From positions 31,829,001 to 31,893,000 of the forward strand of contig NC_046675.1 of the NCBI RefSeq assembly GCF_003369915.1: a DNA stretch of 64,000 bases, in the 5' to 3' direction. Position numbers and translations under genes: made by a program. Shown here in pieces: positions 1 to 11,994 of the stretch. Each line of letters begins with the position of its first letter. Positions within the stretch are counted from its first letter, which is position 1. Origin of the DNA: Drosophila miranda. Lineage: Eukaryota; Arthropoda; Insecta; Diptera; Drosophilidae. The notes under the pieces are model-generated. The model did not search any database, was not told where the DNA came from, and was given only the letters and a program-made list of their open reading frames with translations.

Positions 1-2640
1 GTTCCTTAAATTCAAGAATCCACTTGATGAATTATCCTACAAAATCTAAAAAAATCCAAAGACAATTTCATTCGATACCAAATCTCAAATCCAAGGATTT
101 AAATACTTCAAAATTCAAAAATCCACTTGAGAAATTATCCAACAAAATCCAAAACACTCCAAAAAGACAATTTCAATCAATGCCAAATCTCAAATCCAAG
201 GATTTAAATACTTCAAAAATCAAAAATCCACTTGAGATATTATTCAACAAAATCCAAAACAATCCTAAGAAAATTTCAATTGACTTAAATTCAAAAATCT
301 ATTTGAGAAGATACCAAAAAAAAAATATCCAGAAAATTCCAAACACATCTTCAATCGATTCCAAATCAAAAGATTTAAATTCCTTAAATTCAAAAATCCA
401 CTTGAAAAATTATCCAACAAAATTCAAAAACAATTTCAATCGAATATAATTCCCAATTCCAAGGTTTACAATTCTTGAAAATTCAAACCAAAAATCGTAC
501 ACTTCAAACACAAATTCCAAAACCAAATTCAGACTTCAAAACGATAGAAAGGCACTCAAATTCCAAATCAGAATAAATATTCTTGAAATACACTTTGAAA
601 AATGATCAAAAAATTTAATTAGATATCTCTTTCGCAGTTTATAAATATATTTAGTCCGTTAGACCCACTTGTAGAAGGCAATAGAAAGTTAAACCAGAAG
701 CAAAATTAATAAACAAAAAAATCAGAAATTCGCTTAAAAACAAGAAAATAAATATATAAAATTTAATTCGATAAATTCTGAGCAACAAAAAGCAAATCAA
801 CAACAAATACACATGAAATTAAAATCAAAAATAACCGAAAGATAAAACAAAAGCACTATGAAAGAAATTCAAAATTAGGATACATTTTAAATCAAAATCA
901 AACATCAAAATAAACTAAATCCAAAATCAAAATAAACAAAGTCCAAAATCAACCATTTTAAGACAGTGTCCTGATAAAAATTCCATCCAAATTCTCGATA
1001 AGACTTCAATGAACAGATTTGTTAGATTTTACTTTCGTTCATCATGAGAAAATCAAATTCTGAAAAGTATAGCAAATTCGAATGAAATTCTTAATTAGAC
1101 TTCACTTTAAAGTTTTCCATTCAAATTCCCACCAGAACAAAGCAAAGCTCTAAAATATACTATCAAATTCAAGCTGATAAAACTTTAGCAAAAGAATCTC
1201 TCCAAAGGTAATGTTGAAATTCCAAATTAGACATCGCTGGGATAAACCTTTAGCAAGTTCCATTACGAAAGAATTTTCAAATTCGAAACACGCTAAATTA
1301 ACCTTCAAGACAATAACCTATCTCCTTATTTGAAACATATTAAGCTCTTCTGAAATATCTTCTTGATCTAAAACATCTCCAACATTTTTCAAACCTAAAT
1401 TATTATTTATGGTTACATTTCAAAACATTCGTTATTTGGCTTCAAAAGAGTTTAAATAATTTTTAACCAATTCCTTGAAACAAAAGAGTTTAAATTAATT
1501 TTTAACAAATTCCTTGTATCGAAAATTTTTTAAAATACCAAATAACTCAAGAAAATTTTATTTAAAACACAAAATAACCAAAAAGACCACAAAAGACAAA
1601 AGAATCCAATTTTAAAAATACTATTATAACTAAATCAAAAATACATCATCAAAATCATCCTTCAAACACTTTTTAAGATCCAATTACAAACAAAAAACAA
1701 CTAAAAACATTCCAAAAAGAGAATCAAAAGTAAATTTAGACTTTCATTTTCATTTATTTCATTGGAAAAACTTTTATCCAACTTTAAATTCCAAAATTTC
1801 ATTTCAAATATTACAAAAGTATTTAACAAATTTGATGCTTCCTGAACCAAAGTCCGGTAATAAATTCTTATGAAATTCTAGGAAATTCATTATGATAGAA
1901 CAATTCCCACTCAAATTATATTATTTATTTGCTGCAATTCAAGAAATTCAAAAGCTAAGATATCAAGCACGAAAGAAATATCAAAAATGCAATCAAATAG
2001 TTAACAACAATCAATCTTTCATGTCTAATCCAAAAAAGAAATATCCAAACCAAAAAAAAAGAAAATATCCTAATTCCAAAAAGTACAAAATTCAAAAATA
2101 GTATTTAGAAGCAGGAAATATCCAAAATATCCAATCTTCGAAGAGTAAAATATTGAAAGATAGTAAAAGAAAAAGCAAAATAAAATAAATATCCAAATTC
2201 TGAAGAGTAAAACAATTAAAAAATATCCAAATTCAAAAAAGAAATATCCAAATCCAAAAAAAGAAAATATCCAAATATCCGAAGAGTAAAACATTTAAAA
2301 ATAGTATTTAAAAGAAAAGAAATATCCTAGTTCCGAAGAGTACAAAATTCAAAAATAGTATGTAGAAGCAGGAAATATCCAAAATATTCAATTTTCAAAA
2401 AGTAAAATATTGAAAGATAGTATTTAAAAGAAAAGAAATATCCAAATTCCGAAGAGTACGACAATTAAAAAATAGATTTTAAAAGAAAATAAATATCCAA
2501 ATTCAAAAAAGAAAATATCCAAATCCAAAAGAAAATATCCAAATTCCAAATATTATTTAGAAGAAGTCCGAAGAAGTTCAATTGTCTCGACATTCGTATT
2601 AACATTTCTTTATCTAAATTATTTTATTTTAGAAACTGAA
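1..2640. repeat. A/C-skewed low-complexity DNA with minisatellite-like repeats
   Basis: This stretch is strongly A-rich with C as the second base, and G is conspicuously scarce on the plus strand. From about 60 to 450 an imperfect unit of roughly 105 bases repeats; its recognisable core is AAATCTCAAATCCAAGGATT followed by a CCACTTGAG segment. From about 2010 to 2550 a shorter motif built on GAAATATCCAAATTC and GAAGAGTA recurs. The open frames here are long only because the sequence lacks T and G, and they encode nothing but K/N/Q/I/P-rich low-complexity text. I see no gene. It could be an intron or part of a very long 3' UTR of a plus-strand gene lying further left. Confidence 0.7.
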
Positions 2641-5600
2641 AACCTAGAAATCCAAAATTCAAATTTACAACTTTCGGCTTTCTCTGGCAATCATCAAAAT
2701 CTGAAAAGCCACACATCAAAATTCCAACGAAATTCCAACAAAATTCCACCACTGACCGGCCACAAAATTCAAAAATACAGCTTAAATTTAATGCTTTCTA
2801 AAAAAAAAAAAAAACACTTAGAACAACAGGTAAACCGATTTTTAGCTCAAAATAACCTTAAAGAACTCAAAAGATATCATCTAAGTCCACAAAAATACCA
2901 AAAAAAACCGAAACCAGCCAAAAACAACAACGAAATCAAATTGAAAATTGCAAAAAAAAATATACAAAAATTACCACAAAAGAAAACAAAAGTCCCGGCA
3001 TTCACGAAGAATCCTTCGGTGCATAATTATGGCCACATTATGATGATTAAGTACTACCGCGGACAGTTCTGAAACAAAAACAAAACCAAAAACGAAAACG
3101 AAAACCGAAAAAAAAGAAGAAATTATGAAATTCCAGCAAAATTCCAAAAAGACAGGATTATAAATTACAAGAAATTGCGGAAGTTTTAATGCGACAAATG
3201 TCAGAAGCAAAAAGGAGCCCGCGCGCTGTGGCAGGCAGAAGACGCGAGCGACAGGGAGGCCGAGGCCGCCACAAAATGCTGGCAACTTTTCTGGCCCAAA
3301 ATCTTACAAATGGCGGCCGAGGGCGAGTCGAGTCGAGAGGCAGGGCGGCAGATAAATCACAGCGAAACAAAACAATTCCCAGCTCTCTCCGCACAAAAAC
3401 AAACCAGAACCAGAACCAGAATCGGTATCCGAATCCGAATCAGTAGCAAAATCCAGACCCAGAGACAAAGAACACGCGATTTCAAAGAACTTTTTGCATA
3501 GAACAAGAAGAAGAAAAAGAAGGGGTTGAAGGCATAAACAAAATTCAAAAACTATAAAACCCAAAGCACAAGCACACACCGCCACAGAAGGCCCAAGATG
3601 GACCACTTTGATGGCCTCCCGGGAGAGAGGCTTCAAGAGCATTACTTTCGCTCGAAGGCCGCCACACAAAATAAATACAAAGATGAATACTATGAAAACT
3701 ATGAAAACTACAACTTAACCCAAATTCAATTCGAAATCAAAATCAGAATCAGAAACGCAAACAAAATGAAGGCATCAGCCAGCACCCAGCAGAACTTTAA
3801 GTAATATTTTTGAGACGAGTGTCACACGCAAAAACCCCGCCACCTCCCGCCTCAAACTCCAGACACAGCCCCAGCTACCGTTCAGACCTTTCAAATTGTG
3901 GTCAGGCGAGAGGTTTCTTTTGGCAAAAGTTCGAACCATCATCGTCTATACATTCAGAGCTCCACCAGCAGCATCAGCATCAGAGCATCAGAGCATCATG
4001 CAGTTGAAAGCACATCAAACAAAACTCCAAATTTATATAAACTACTGGCAATAGTCGAGGTCGAGGCATAATTGCCATCAATAAATAAAATATGGCCTGG
4101 GGCAGGGGAGCACCAGCACCAGCAGCAGCCCAAGAGCAGACCCTGAAGAGAGACACCAATCCTGACAATCCCTTTCCCAGATACAGCATACAGCCCCAAC
4201 TTCAGCAGCATCAGCACTCAATGGCCACTAGACAGCAAGGCAGAGCAGAGCATTTTGATTTATAAATTCATGGCGAAAGTTGCCAGGCCAAGCGGCAGCC
4301 AACGCCACCACCCCACCAGAACCCGCCCCACACCACACCACACCGCACCACACCACCCCAGTCAATCGCCACACGATGACGACACACACCACCAGCAACA
4401 ACACCACCTAGAGACTTGGCAGCAAAGCAACAAGAAAATGCAAAAACCGTCTTATGAAATTACACATTTCCGACTTGTACTAACAGCAGCAGCAAAAAAC
4501 ACCAACTAAAACAACATCCAAGCCGAGGCCAAAACCGAACATTTAGAAGCAGCAGACCCCTCCCGCCTCCCGACCCCCTTCAGACACAACACGGCGACAA
4601 TCCAGCCCAGAAATTTAGTTATGAAACCATCATCATCCGGAGACCAGAAAACATAGAAAACCAGCAGCAGGGGAACAGGAAAATCGGAAGCAAATCTTCC
4701 AAATTTTTTTGGCTAGGAAAATGCACGTTTCGGGCAATTTGGAAATTTGCAACATCATTGAGACGCGCAGCAGACGCGAGTAGCAACCACGAAGAGTAGC
4801 AAATGGAATCTTGTACAATAGTTCTATTGAAAGGCATATAAAAACCCCTCCATTTCCGACCCACGATCTATACGAGATCTTAGAAAGATAGAGAGAGACA
4901 GTTAGAGGAGATATACATAGTGAATATATAGAGAGAGAGAGACAAAAAGAGAGATAGAGATAGATACAGTGCACAAACAGAGAGATAGAAAACACAAAAA
5001 AAAGGAAGAACACATTTCGGACACAAGGTGGGGATACCTAGTGTAATTGCTTAGTCCTAAGAGTGCTGCACTTGCACGGAACCCAAGTGCAGGACTGACT
5101 GACCCATGACCCACCACAGACCCCCCCAGTACCTCCCCCCAAAATGTATACCCTTTGGTCAGCTGAAACAAAAAATGATCAGAAATTTGATTCAGTAACG
5201 CACGAAGCTTAGGCCTATCTAGACCCCAAAAAAAAGCAGAAAACAGCAATTAGATATCTAAATAATTAAGCGTGAATCGTACAAATGTAACTACACTCTG
5301 TATCCCCTTAGTTAAGCTAAAAAATTAAGCATCGAAAAGGGCCCCAAAAAACAAAAAAACAAAAACTAAATGTAGATAATGCCAATCCTTTTGCCTAAAA
5401 TGTCAATTCTTGTTTTAGACGAAACGATTGTTGCATTTTTTATATGATTTTTATGTAAACAATCATGCACACAAACACACACCCAAAACGCACACACGCA
5501 CACACACACTCACGTATAGTGACCTATTTTATATATATTATTTATTTCGATATTCTCCCTACTATCATTATCTTCGTAGAGATTCCGATTCAGATACGAT

Positions 5601-6010
5601 TTCAGTTCTTTCGACACCCCCCATAAATTGTGATAAGCAAAAGCATCTAGAAGACACTAAAACAAAACAAAAGCAAAAGCAAAATCAAACCAAAATCAAA
5701 AACTGTGTTAATCCCCATCTTTGAAAGATCTATAACAAAACTGCATATACCATATATTGTTTCTCTTTAAGTAAATTGTATCATTCGAATAATATTGATG
5801 TGACCCCAACACACACTCCTCAAAAAACAAAAGAAAATTAATTACTTTGTATGAATTATTTTTTGAAATCAAACACAAAACAAAACACTCAACATTGTAA
5901 CCATTAGAAATACTCTTAAAATTAGTGAAAAATACTACAAACAAAAAAAAAAATCAATAAAATTGTACAAGCCAATTTGCTCAAATAACAAAACAAAACC
6001 AACAAAAAAA
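2641..6010 (+). other. Non-coding region, possible long 3' UTR
   Basis: No open frame here looks like a protein. The plus strand remains A/C-rich, with CAG/CAGCAG and CACA runs, a GA-rich tract near 4870-4995 and a CA microsatellite near 5465-5515. A strand-consistent composition over several kilobases that ends close to an AATAAA (about 5955) is what a long fly 3' UTR on the plus strand would look like, but no coding exon lies in the window to anchor it. The 3' UTR reading is inference; the absence of coding sequence and the skew are what can be seen. Confidence 0.4.
4870..4995. repeat. GA-rich tract
   Basis: A run of GAGA, GATA and AGAGAG motifs, including a nine-fold alternating GA stretch. 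Such tracts can bind GAGA factor in flies, but they are also common simple sequence, and no promoter is identifiable beside it. Confidence 0.6.
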
Positions 6011-6037
6011 AACAGAGTTTTTCTTTCTTTTTTTGCA

Positions 6038-6262
6038 CACTTTTTAGGAACACACAGATTCGTTCCTTAAGGATTCCAACATGGATGCAAGGGACATCCA
6101 ATGGTCTACAGCTTTCGAAATAGGTCCTCCTCGTATCAGAGTTTTTTTTCATTTCTTACACACTTTTTAGGAACACAGATTCATTCTTTAAGGATTCCAT
6201 CATGGATGGAAGTGGCATTCAATGGTCTACAGCTTTCGGAATAGGTCCTCCTCGTATCAAAT
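6038..6262. repeat. Two-copy tandem repeat, about 120-base period
   Basis: A segment of about 100 bases that starts CACACTTTTTAGGAACACA and ends GGTCCTCCTCGTATCA occurs twice, at about 6038-6140 and 6159-6261. The copies are roughly 90% alike, so this is an old local duplication. No coding potential or transposon signature is seen. Confidence 0.8.
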
Positions 6263-7247
6263 AAAGAAATTTTAGAGGTATAATGTTTATAATGTTATAA
6301 TGTTGATTTCATATTTATTTATTACTACAATCAATTAGCGAAATACCATCTGATGATCAACTTTGCGAAACACTGGTCAACAGAACAATGCAAAGAATTC
6401 CAACCCAATGGGAAAGAATTAGTTTGGAATTCCGGAATACATGTATACAAAAATTATAGAACAAATACATATGTACATAATCGGCAATGCTTGTATCATT
6501 AAAAACCAATATTTTCCATGGCTAAAAGGGGCTTTCATCGTGGTGGCAGCCTCAAGTCTACTCTCTCCCAAAGATACTATTGAGCTTTCTTCAACTAACT
6601 CCTTCGGTGTTTGGACGTTGATATGCAATGACTGCACCATCATGCGACACCAGCAGAAGGCTCTTGCGCGTGATCCTAGGCAGGAACGTAGCCCTCCTCC
6701 CGTCCAACCGACCGAGGGGCGCTGCCACCATTCTTCTTCTACAGCAAATCAAAGTTTTGTATTATTTGACTCACATGGATCGTCTGTGCTCTATAATATA
6801 TTATAATATATTCTCTAGAACATATTCCGCAACAGAGTCACAGTCCTTGCCTAGACACTCCCCAAACAAAAAGATCAAGTTAAGGATCTTCGTCGAGTGA
6901 AAAGATTGTTTGTTTTGTTGAGGTTGGTCGATATTCGTGATCGCTTTTATTACATTATTGCATTTCAGCATCTTGGATAAACATCAAATGTTTGGGAACA
7001 AAGTGCGAGTGCAAGAGTGTAGGGATAGGCAAACAGCGTGTTTAGAAAACAAATCCACTTTTTCCATTTTTTATTTCGACTAATTCTGATGGTGCATATC
7101 GAATGCAATTTGAAATCGTTTTGTGACCTTGGCGAAAATAAGATAATAAATAACCGAAAGGGAGCTTCGTATTGCGGAGACGACTAATATCAACGGATGA
7201 GCGTGGACGCACTTGACAATATTGCACTCTACTCTCTCTCTCTCTCT
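6263..7247. other. Intergenic, nothing recognised
   Basis: I find no gene, RNA or clear repeat in this stretch. Short open frames on both strands lack any recognisable motif. The right-hand part presumably contains the 3' UTR of the minus-strand DLST gene; a CT repeat adjoins its stop codon at about 7231-7249. Confidence 0.5.
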
Positions 7248-9567
7248 CTACAAGCCGGCGACGATGATTGCAGGATTCTCCACGGCAGCCTTGATCTTGC
7301 GCAGGAACAGAACGGCCTCGCGTCCATCGATGATCCGGTGATCGTAGGTCAGCGCCACATACATCATGGGACGAATTTTGACCTGATTTTGAAATGCATT
7401 AGCAATCTATCGGTAATCATTAGGGGAAATGCAAATCTTACCTCTCCCTTGACGGCGATGGGACGCTCGAAGATGCCGTGCATGCCGAGAATAGCACTCT
7501 GAGGTGGATTGATGATGGGCGTGCCCATCAGAGAGCCGAAAACTCCTCCATTGCTGATGGTAAAGGTGCCGCCGTCCATGTCCTCTACGGTGATGGCGTC
7601 GCGCTTGGCCTTGTCGGCCAGACCGGCCAATGTAATCTCAATGTCGGCATAGTTCATGCTCTCCACATTCCGGATGACGGGAACCATCAGTCCACGGGGT
7701 GTGGCCACGGCCACCGAGATGTCCACATAATCGCGGTAAACCATGTCCTGAAACACATAGCAGAGGGATTATTCAATTGAAAGGGAAAACATTGCGCTAC
7801 ATCAGGCCTGACGTCGTCTCCTTATCGGTGCCACGGGAAGTTGCATAAACAAAGCATACAAACAAGTGACAAGTTGGCCGAGATAAGGCTACGTCACGAC
7901 CGATAAGCAAGCAGCGAGGAGAGGGGCGTGTGCGTGGACATGGGCGTGTTTACCGTGCCATCGATGACAGCGTTCACCACGGGCTGGTCCTGGAGCGCAT
8001 AGGCACTGGCCTTGGAGAAGATGGACATGAAGCCCAGCTTGATGCCATACTTCTTGACGAATGCGTCCAGGTTCTGTTTCCGGAAGTTCATGGCGTAGCT
8101 GCAATGGAGAGAATTAATTGGGGCACGTGACAAGCATCTCTTTCGGTTGTACATTACCTCATGTCGATCTCGTTGAAGGTGGTCAACATTGCTGTGGTGT
8201 TCTGGGCGTCCTTCAAGCGAGCCGCAATCTTCTGGCGCATGCGGTTCATCTTGACGCGCTGCTCGGAGCGGGTACCTAGGATCTGGCGGGTGCCATCTGC
8301 AGGCGGCAGCTTCACCTGGGCGAGGGCAGCTGGCGGAGGCGCGGCAGCTCGAGGAGCAGCCGGTGGGGGGCGAGCCGCTGGTGGTGGTGGTGGCGGACGA
8401 GCAGCTGCTGGTGGCGGTGGTGGCGGCCGGGCAGCAGCTGGTGCTGGCGCAGCTGGTTTAGGAGCGGCGGCAGCAGGAGCTGGCTTGGGGGCAGCTGGAG
8501 CGGGAGCTGGTGCGGCTGCACCCGCCGCCTTAGCAGGCGCCGCACCCGGCTTCATCTTGAACAGCTCCTGGCCAGGCTTGACGGTGTCCCCGTCCTTGAC
8601 CAGAATGTCGGTGATTTGGCCGGCAAACGGAGCTGGCACTGGCACCGTCGTCTTGTCGGTTTCGATCTCCATAACCGCCTCGTCCTGGGCAAAAGAGTCG
8701 CCCACCTTGCATGTGAACCTGTGGCGAGTGAGAACTTGTGTTGGCATTGGCAGTGCTAATCTTGCGATACGCTATCATCAGCGGCATAACAACAGGTCCC
8801 CTGGCCAGCTGCTTAGCTGTGGGTCTCTGACTAAGTAACCTGTTGCTCGATCCACGTCAATGACCCAACTTACTTGATGTCGCCCTCGGCGATCGAGTCG
8901 GCAAATGGTGGCACTTTCACCGACTGCTCTTGCCACAGGTGCGAGGTGGTGTGGAAGCCCTGCCATGTAATGGCCCTAGACAGTGATGAAATGAGTTTCA
9001 GTTAGCATCGCATTCCGGGATTGAGTATCGGCGATTGCACTCACCGCGGGACTTCCTGGCAGCGTAGATTGGCATCTTGGTTGAGGAGTTTCTGCTGCCT
9101 GGCCACAGACACGGCAACAAGACGGGAATACTGTCGCAGGCAGCGCTTCAGCTGGGGAGGAAAAGTAAAAATCAATGATTGCACAACCAGGAGCAACTGC
9201 GGCGAACGTCAGTCATATCACGTGTGCCGTGCGGCTTGTGTCAGCTGTGGGCCAAGGCCCGTGTCAGCCGTGCTGGGCAAACATTTTACCATTTTTTCAG
9301 CGGCGCACGCACACACACACACAATTACATAATCGCATTGGGAGAGCTGACTGGCCCGGCCAGCAGGCAGCAGTGACGTCGGCGGTGGCGAGTATGATGC
9401 GGTCTCCATATACACATCTACCAGGAGCCGCGCCCCCCCGTCAGGAATCGCCAGCAACTCCCCCGGCCACCCACTGCACTTACTTCAGAACTCCGCACGG
9501 CGCGCAGGCCAATGGTTTGGAAACTGTTTGGCAGCCGCCTCGTTATTATGGAAATTATACCCGTCAT
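7248..9567 (-). CDS. DLST: Dihydrolipoyllysine succinyltransferase (E2 of 2-oxoglutarate dehydrogenase)
   Basis: This is the E2 core of the mitochondrial 2-oxoglutarate dehydrogenase complex, which moves succinyl groups from E1 to CoA through a lipoyl-lysine arm. Seven exons read from right to left: 9484-9567, 9045-9151, 8874-8975, 8158-8718, 7954-8098, 7442-7747 and 7248-7382. They total 1,440 bases (479 residues), close to the family length, and all phases agree. A basic, acid-free N-terminus ([12 protein letters not shown]) fits a mitochondrial targeting peptide. The lipoyl domain carries EIETDKTTV with the lipoylated lysine near residue 119. A Pro/Ala linker follows (about 158-225). The catalytic domain ends with [10 protein letters not shown], the active-site motif. 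There is no peripheral-subunit-binding domain, as is usual for animal DLST. The long P/A linker is low complexity and probably varies in length between species. It is transcribed divergently from the HIG1-domain gene. Confidence 0.95.
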
Positions 9568-10352
9568 CGCTGCGACGTCGCTTCGTCTCTACTGGGAAAA
9601 TGTGTGTGTGTGGAGGACACTCGTCAATTTTTCGAGAAAATCTTCAATGAAACTGCGGTTAACGGCAAAGCAACGTTGATAGCCAGATCCCTTCGACAGT
9701 CCCGTACCAGTGCTTCTTATGTCATGTGGAGCCAGTGTTGCCAGTACGTTTTAATAAAATAAAGCTAAAAAAAACAGCTGTATTTAACAGAAATTTCTTA
9801 AACCTAAACAGTTACGTTAATTATTGCAACAAAATTAAATAAATGTAATATTACATAAGCTAAAACTGTTTACCGGGTTGTAGTTCGCTGACAGCGCTAT
9901 TCCCAGCGTCGAGAAAATTGTCTTCGACTTTGAAAAAAAGCTAAATCTGACGTTAAAAAACTGGTTCGGCTGCAAAACGGCAAAGCAAATTTTTTTTGGT
10001 GTTAAAAAAAAATTGTTTGTAAAAAAGGGAAAAGTCGAACTTGCCCTGTTAACGGTGTCAATTATATGTTAATGCATCAACAAGTCGTCTATTTTTTTGC
10101 ATTTGCAATTAAGATGCGTTTTGTTGTATAAAAAGCCGTTTTCAATAGTAAATCAGTTAATTTTTTCGAGCCACAATTTGTAGCTACAAACAGAGTTTTT
10201 CGGCTGTATTTAGCGGATGATTTTCAAATGCAACCCTAAATAATCGAAAGCAATGGTGTGATTAGGTGTGATTGTCATCACTGGCCAGACGAATCTATAT
10301 CCCTTCGAATTTTGTGTTTGATTAAAAACCTGAATTAATACCTGCGTTCAAA
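9568..10352. promoter_or_regulatory. Divergent intergenic region between DLST and the HIG1-domain gene
   Basis: About 785 bases separate the start codon of DLST (minus) from that of the HIG1-domain gene (plus). Both promoters and 5' UTRs must lie here because the genes are transcribed away from each other and both encode mitochondrial proteins. Several short GCTGTAAAA/TTTTACAGC-like palindromic words are present, but I cannot assign a known core-promoter motif with confidence. Confidence 0.45.
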
Positions 10353-11134
10353 ATGAGCTCCAAATCATTTTTTGTTGAGGACGATGCTGAACAGTCCAAC
10401 AAACTAGCCAGGAAGGCCAAGGAATCGCCGTTTATGCTAGTCGGTGAGTAAACCGAACGCACGGTACCGTCATCCGTGACGACAGGTGGAAACTTTTGGT
10501 GCAAACTGATAAAAATATAATGCGTGCACCGAAGATAGATGAGTCTTGACCTTGGCCATGTAATTTGTGCGTTGAGGTTAGCAGCCGCAGCAGCAGCAGT
10601 GGGCAGATCCAACGATAGGTAGTGACATAACGGTTAATTTACCGCGGTTCGTCTGGAAAGGGCATGATGCAACAATTATTAGTTGTGCAGTAATTTCGGG
10701 AATAGAGCAGAGAGAGACAACGGGAAATGGTATTAGCACATCCGTGACGTTGCCATCGTGAACCTTGGCGCGTGCTAGAATTCACATCTGTGTGTGTGTG
10801 TGTGCACAGCCGTCTGGCATTTATCAGCAGACGCTAACGTCTAGTCGCTAGACTCTAGTGGGTAGTGGGCAGCGGGTAGCAACAACAATGCAATGAAACA
10901 AAAGTTAATCGAAATCACCGTTTTAATCACTCACCCACAGGCATTGCTGGATTCGTGGCGGCAGGACTGATTGGCGCCTACAAGTACAAGCACCGTGGGA
11001 CTATGAGCACCAGCGTGTTCCTGATGCAGCTCCGTGTGGCGGCCCAGGGTACCGTCGTGGGCTGTCTAACAGCGGGACTGGCATACACAATGGCCAAGGA
11101 GTACCTGTTCGATAAGGAGCCCAAGGAAAAGTAA
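10353..11134 (+). CDS. HIG1-domain mitochondrial protein (HIGD1/RCF1 family)
   Basis: Two exons, 10353-10443 and 10941-11134, give 94 residues, the usual size for the hypoxia-induced-gene-1 family. The acidic N-terminus (MSSKSFFVEDDAEQ) is followed by the KESPFMLVGIAGFVAAGLIG stretch. That sequence forms the first membrane helix, and a second helix lies around GTVVGCLTAGLAYTMA; together they make the hairpin of HIG1 proteins, which sit in the inner mitochondrial membrane and associate with respiratory complexes III/IV. The splice junction completes a glycine codon (G|GC). A possible alternative C-terminus exists. A donor at 11131 (GTAATG), two bases before the last codon is complete, could join an acceptor (TTCTCATTTTAG) ending at 11311, giving an NSKPLTN end with a stop at 11331-11333. 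Which HIGD1/2 member it is cannot be decided here. Confidence 0.85.
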
Positions 11135-11994
11135 TGCCAGCCCTCCCACTTAGTTAATCGTAGCTGTAGTTATAGTTTTTGTCTTTTGTACATAAGTCGC
11201 TGGCACACAAACCCCACACACAATTCGCAGTGTGTCGCTGAATACTTATTTCTCATCAACCCACCGTTTTATGTTACTCACCCTTCCCCCCATTTTGATT
11301 TCTCATTTTAGTTCCAAGCCACTGACTAACTAAAGCTCATTTCTGATTGTGCGGCCACTTAAACACACATAAAAACCAAGAAAACCCCCTTCGAACAACT
11401 TTGGGAAACTCGTTGGCCAACACCTTATCCTACACCTAAGCGAATTGTAACTACATATATTTATTGCATCATCATAAGACCTACACCGATTGACGATGAC
11501 GCTCTCCATCGGGAGACGGGCGCTCGCACTAGCCAGTACTCTCCAGTCTCTGCTAGTGCACGTTGCCCCGATAAATTTAAACTAGCTAAATGTCTTGTAT
11601 ACCTGCGTAAGATTGTGATAATGTTTGTTTAATTGTACAACAGTCGAACAGTCTCCTCAGACGGCAGACAAAAGAAAATTATGATTACCTCTCGCATGAT
11701 ATAATATGATTAAATAAACAAAACAAACTAGAATGTATGCAAAAGTAAAAGCCCCTCATTTCGGGAACGTGTACGCTGCTGATTTCATGGAACATTTTCA
11801 CAAGGGCAAAGTCTGCGATGAAATGCTGAGATCTCCACACGAGTGCCCAGTTTTTTATTGGGTTATATAACATATGTAGTATATGTATATAAAATCATAT
11901 GTCTGATGAATCACCAAGGGGCTTAAACATCTTGGCATTGGATACCGCATTCTTCTGGTCGCAAAATGTCCTTCCCATGGAACAGAAGACGGCG
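11135..11994 (+). other. 3' UTR of the HIG1-domain gene and intergenic DNA
   Basis: No protein-coding signal. A polyadenylation signal AATAAA at 11713-11718 is the most likely 3' end of the HIG1-domain transcript. The rest is AT-rich spacer up to the inverted zinc-finger remnant. Confidence 0.5.

Noticed and set aside
24-449. 141-residue open frame rich in Lys, Asn, Ser and Pro
   Set aside because: It lies in the minisatellite, mirrors its repeat, and is open only because the strand is A/C-rich.
5461-5515. CA-rich run as a telomeric or functional repeat
   Set aside because: An irregular CA microsatellite of ordinary length; similar runs occur near 9305 and 10787.
8161-8838. Long plus-strand Gly/Ala-rich open frame
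   Set aside because: Antisense shadow of the DLST Pro/Ala linker.
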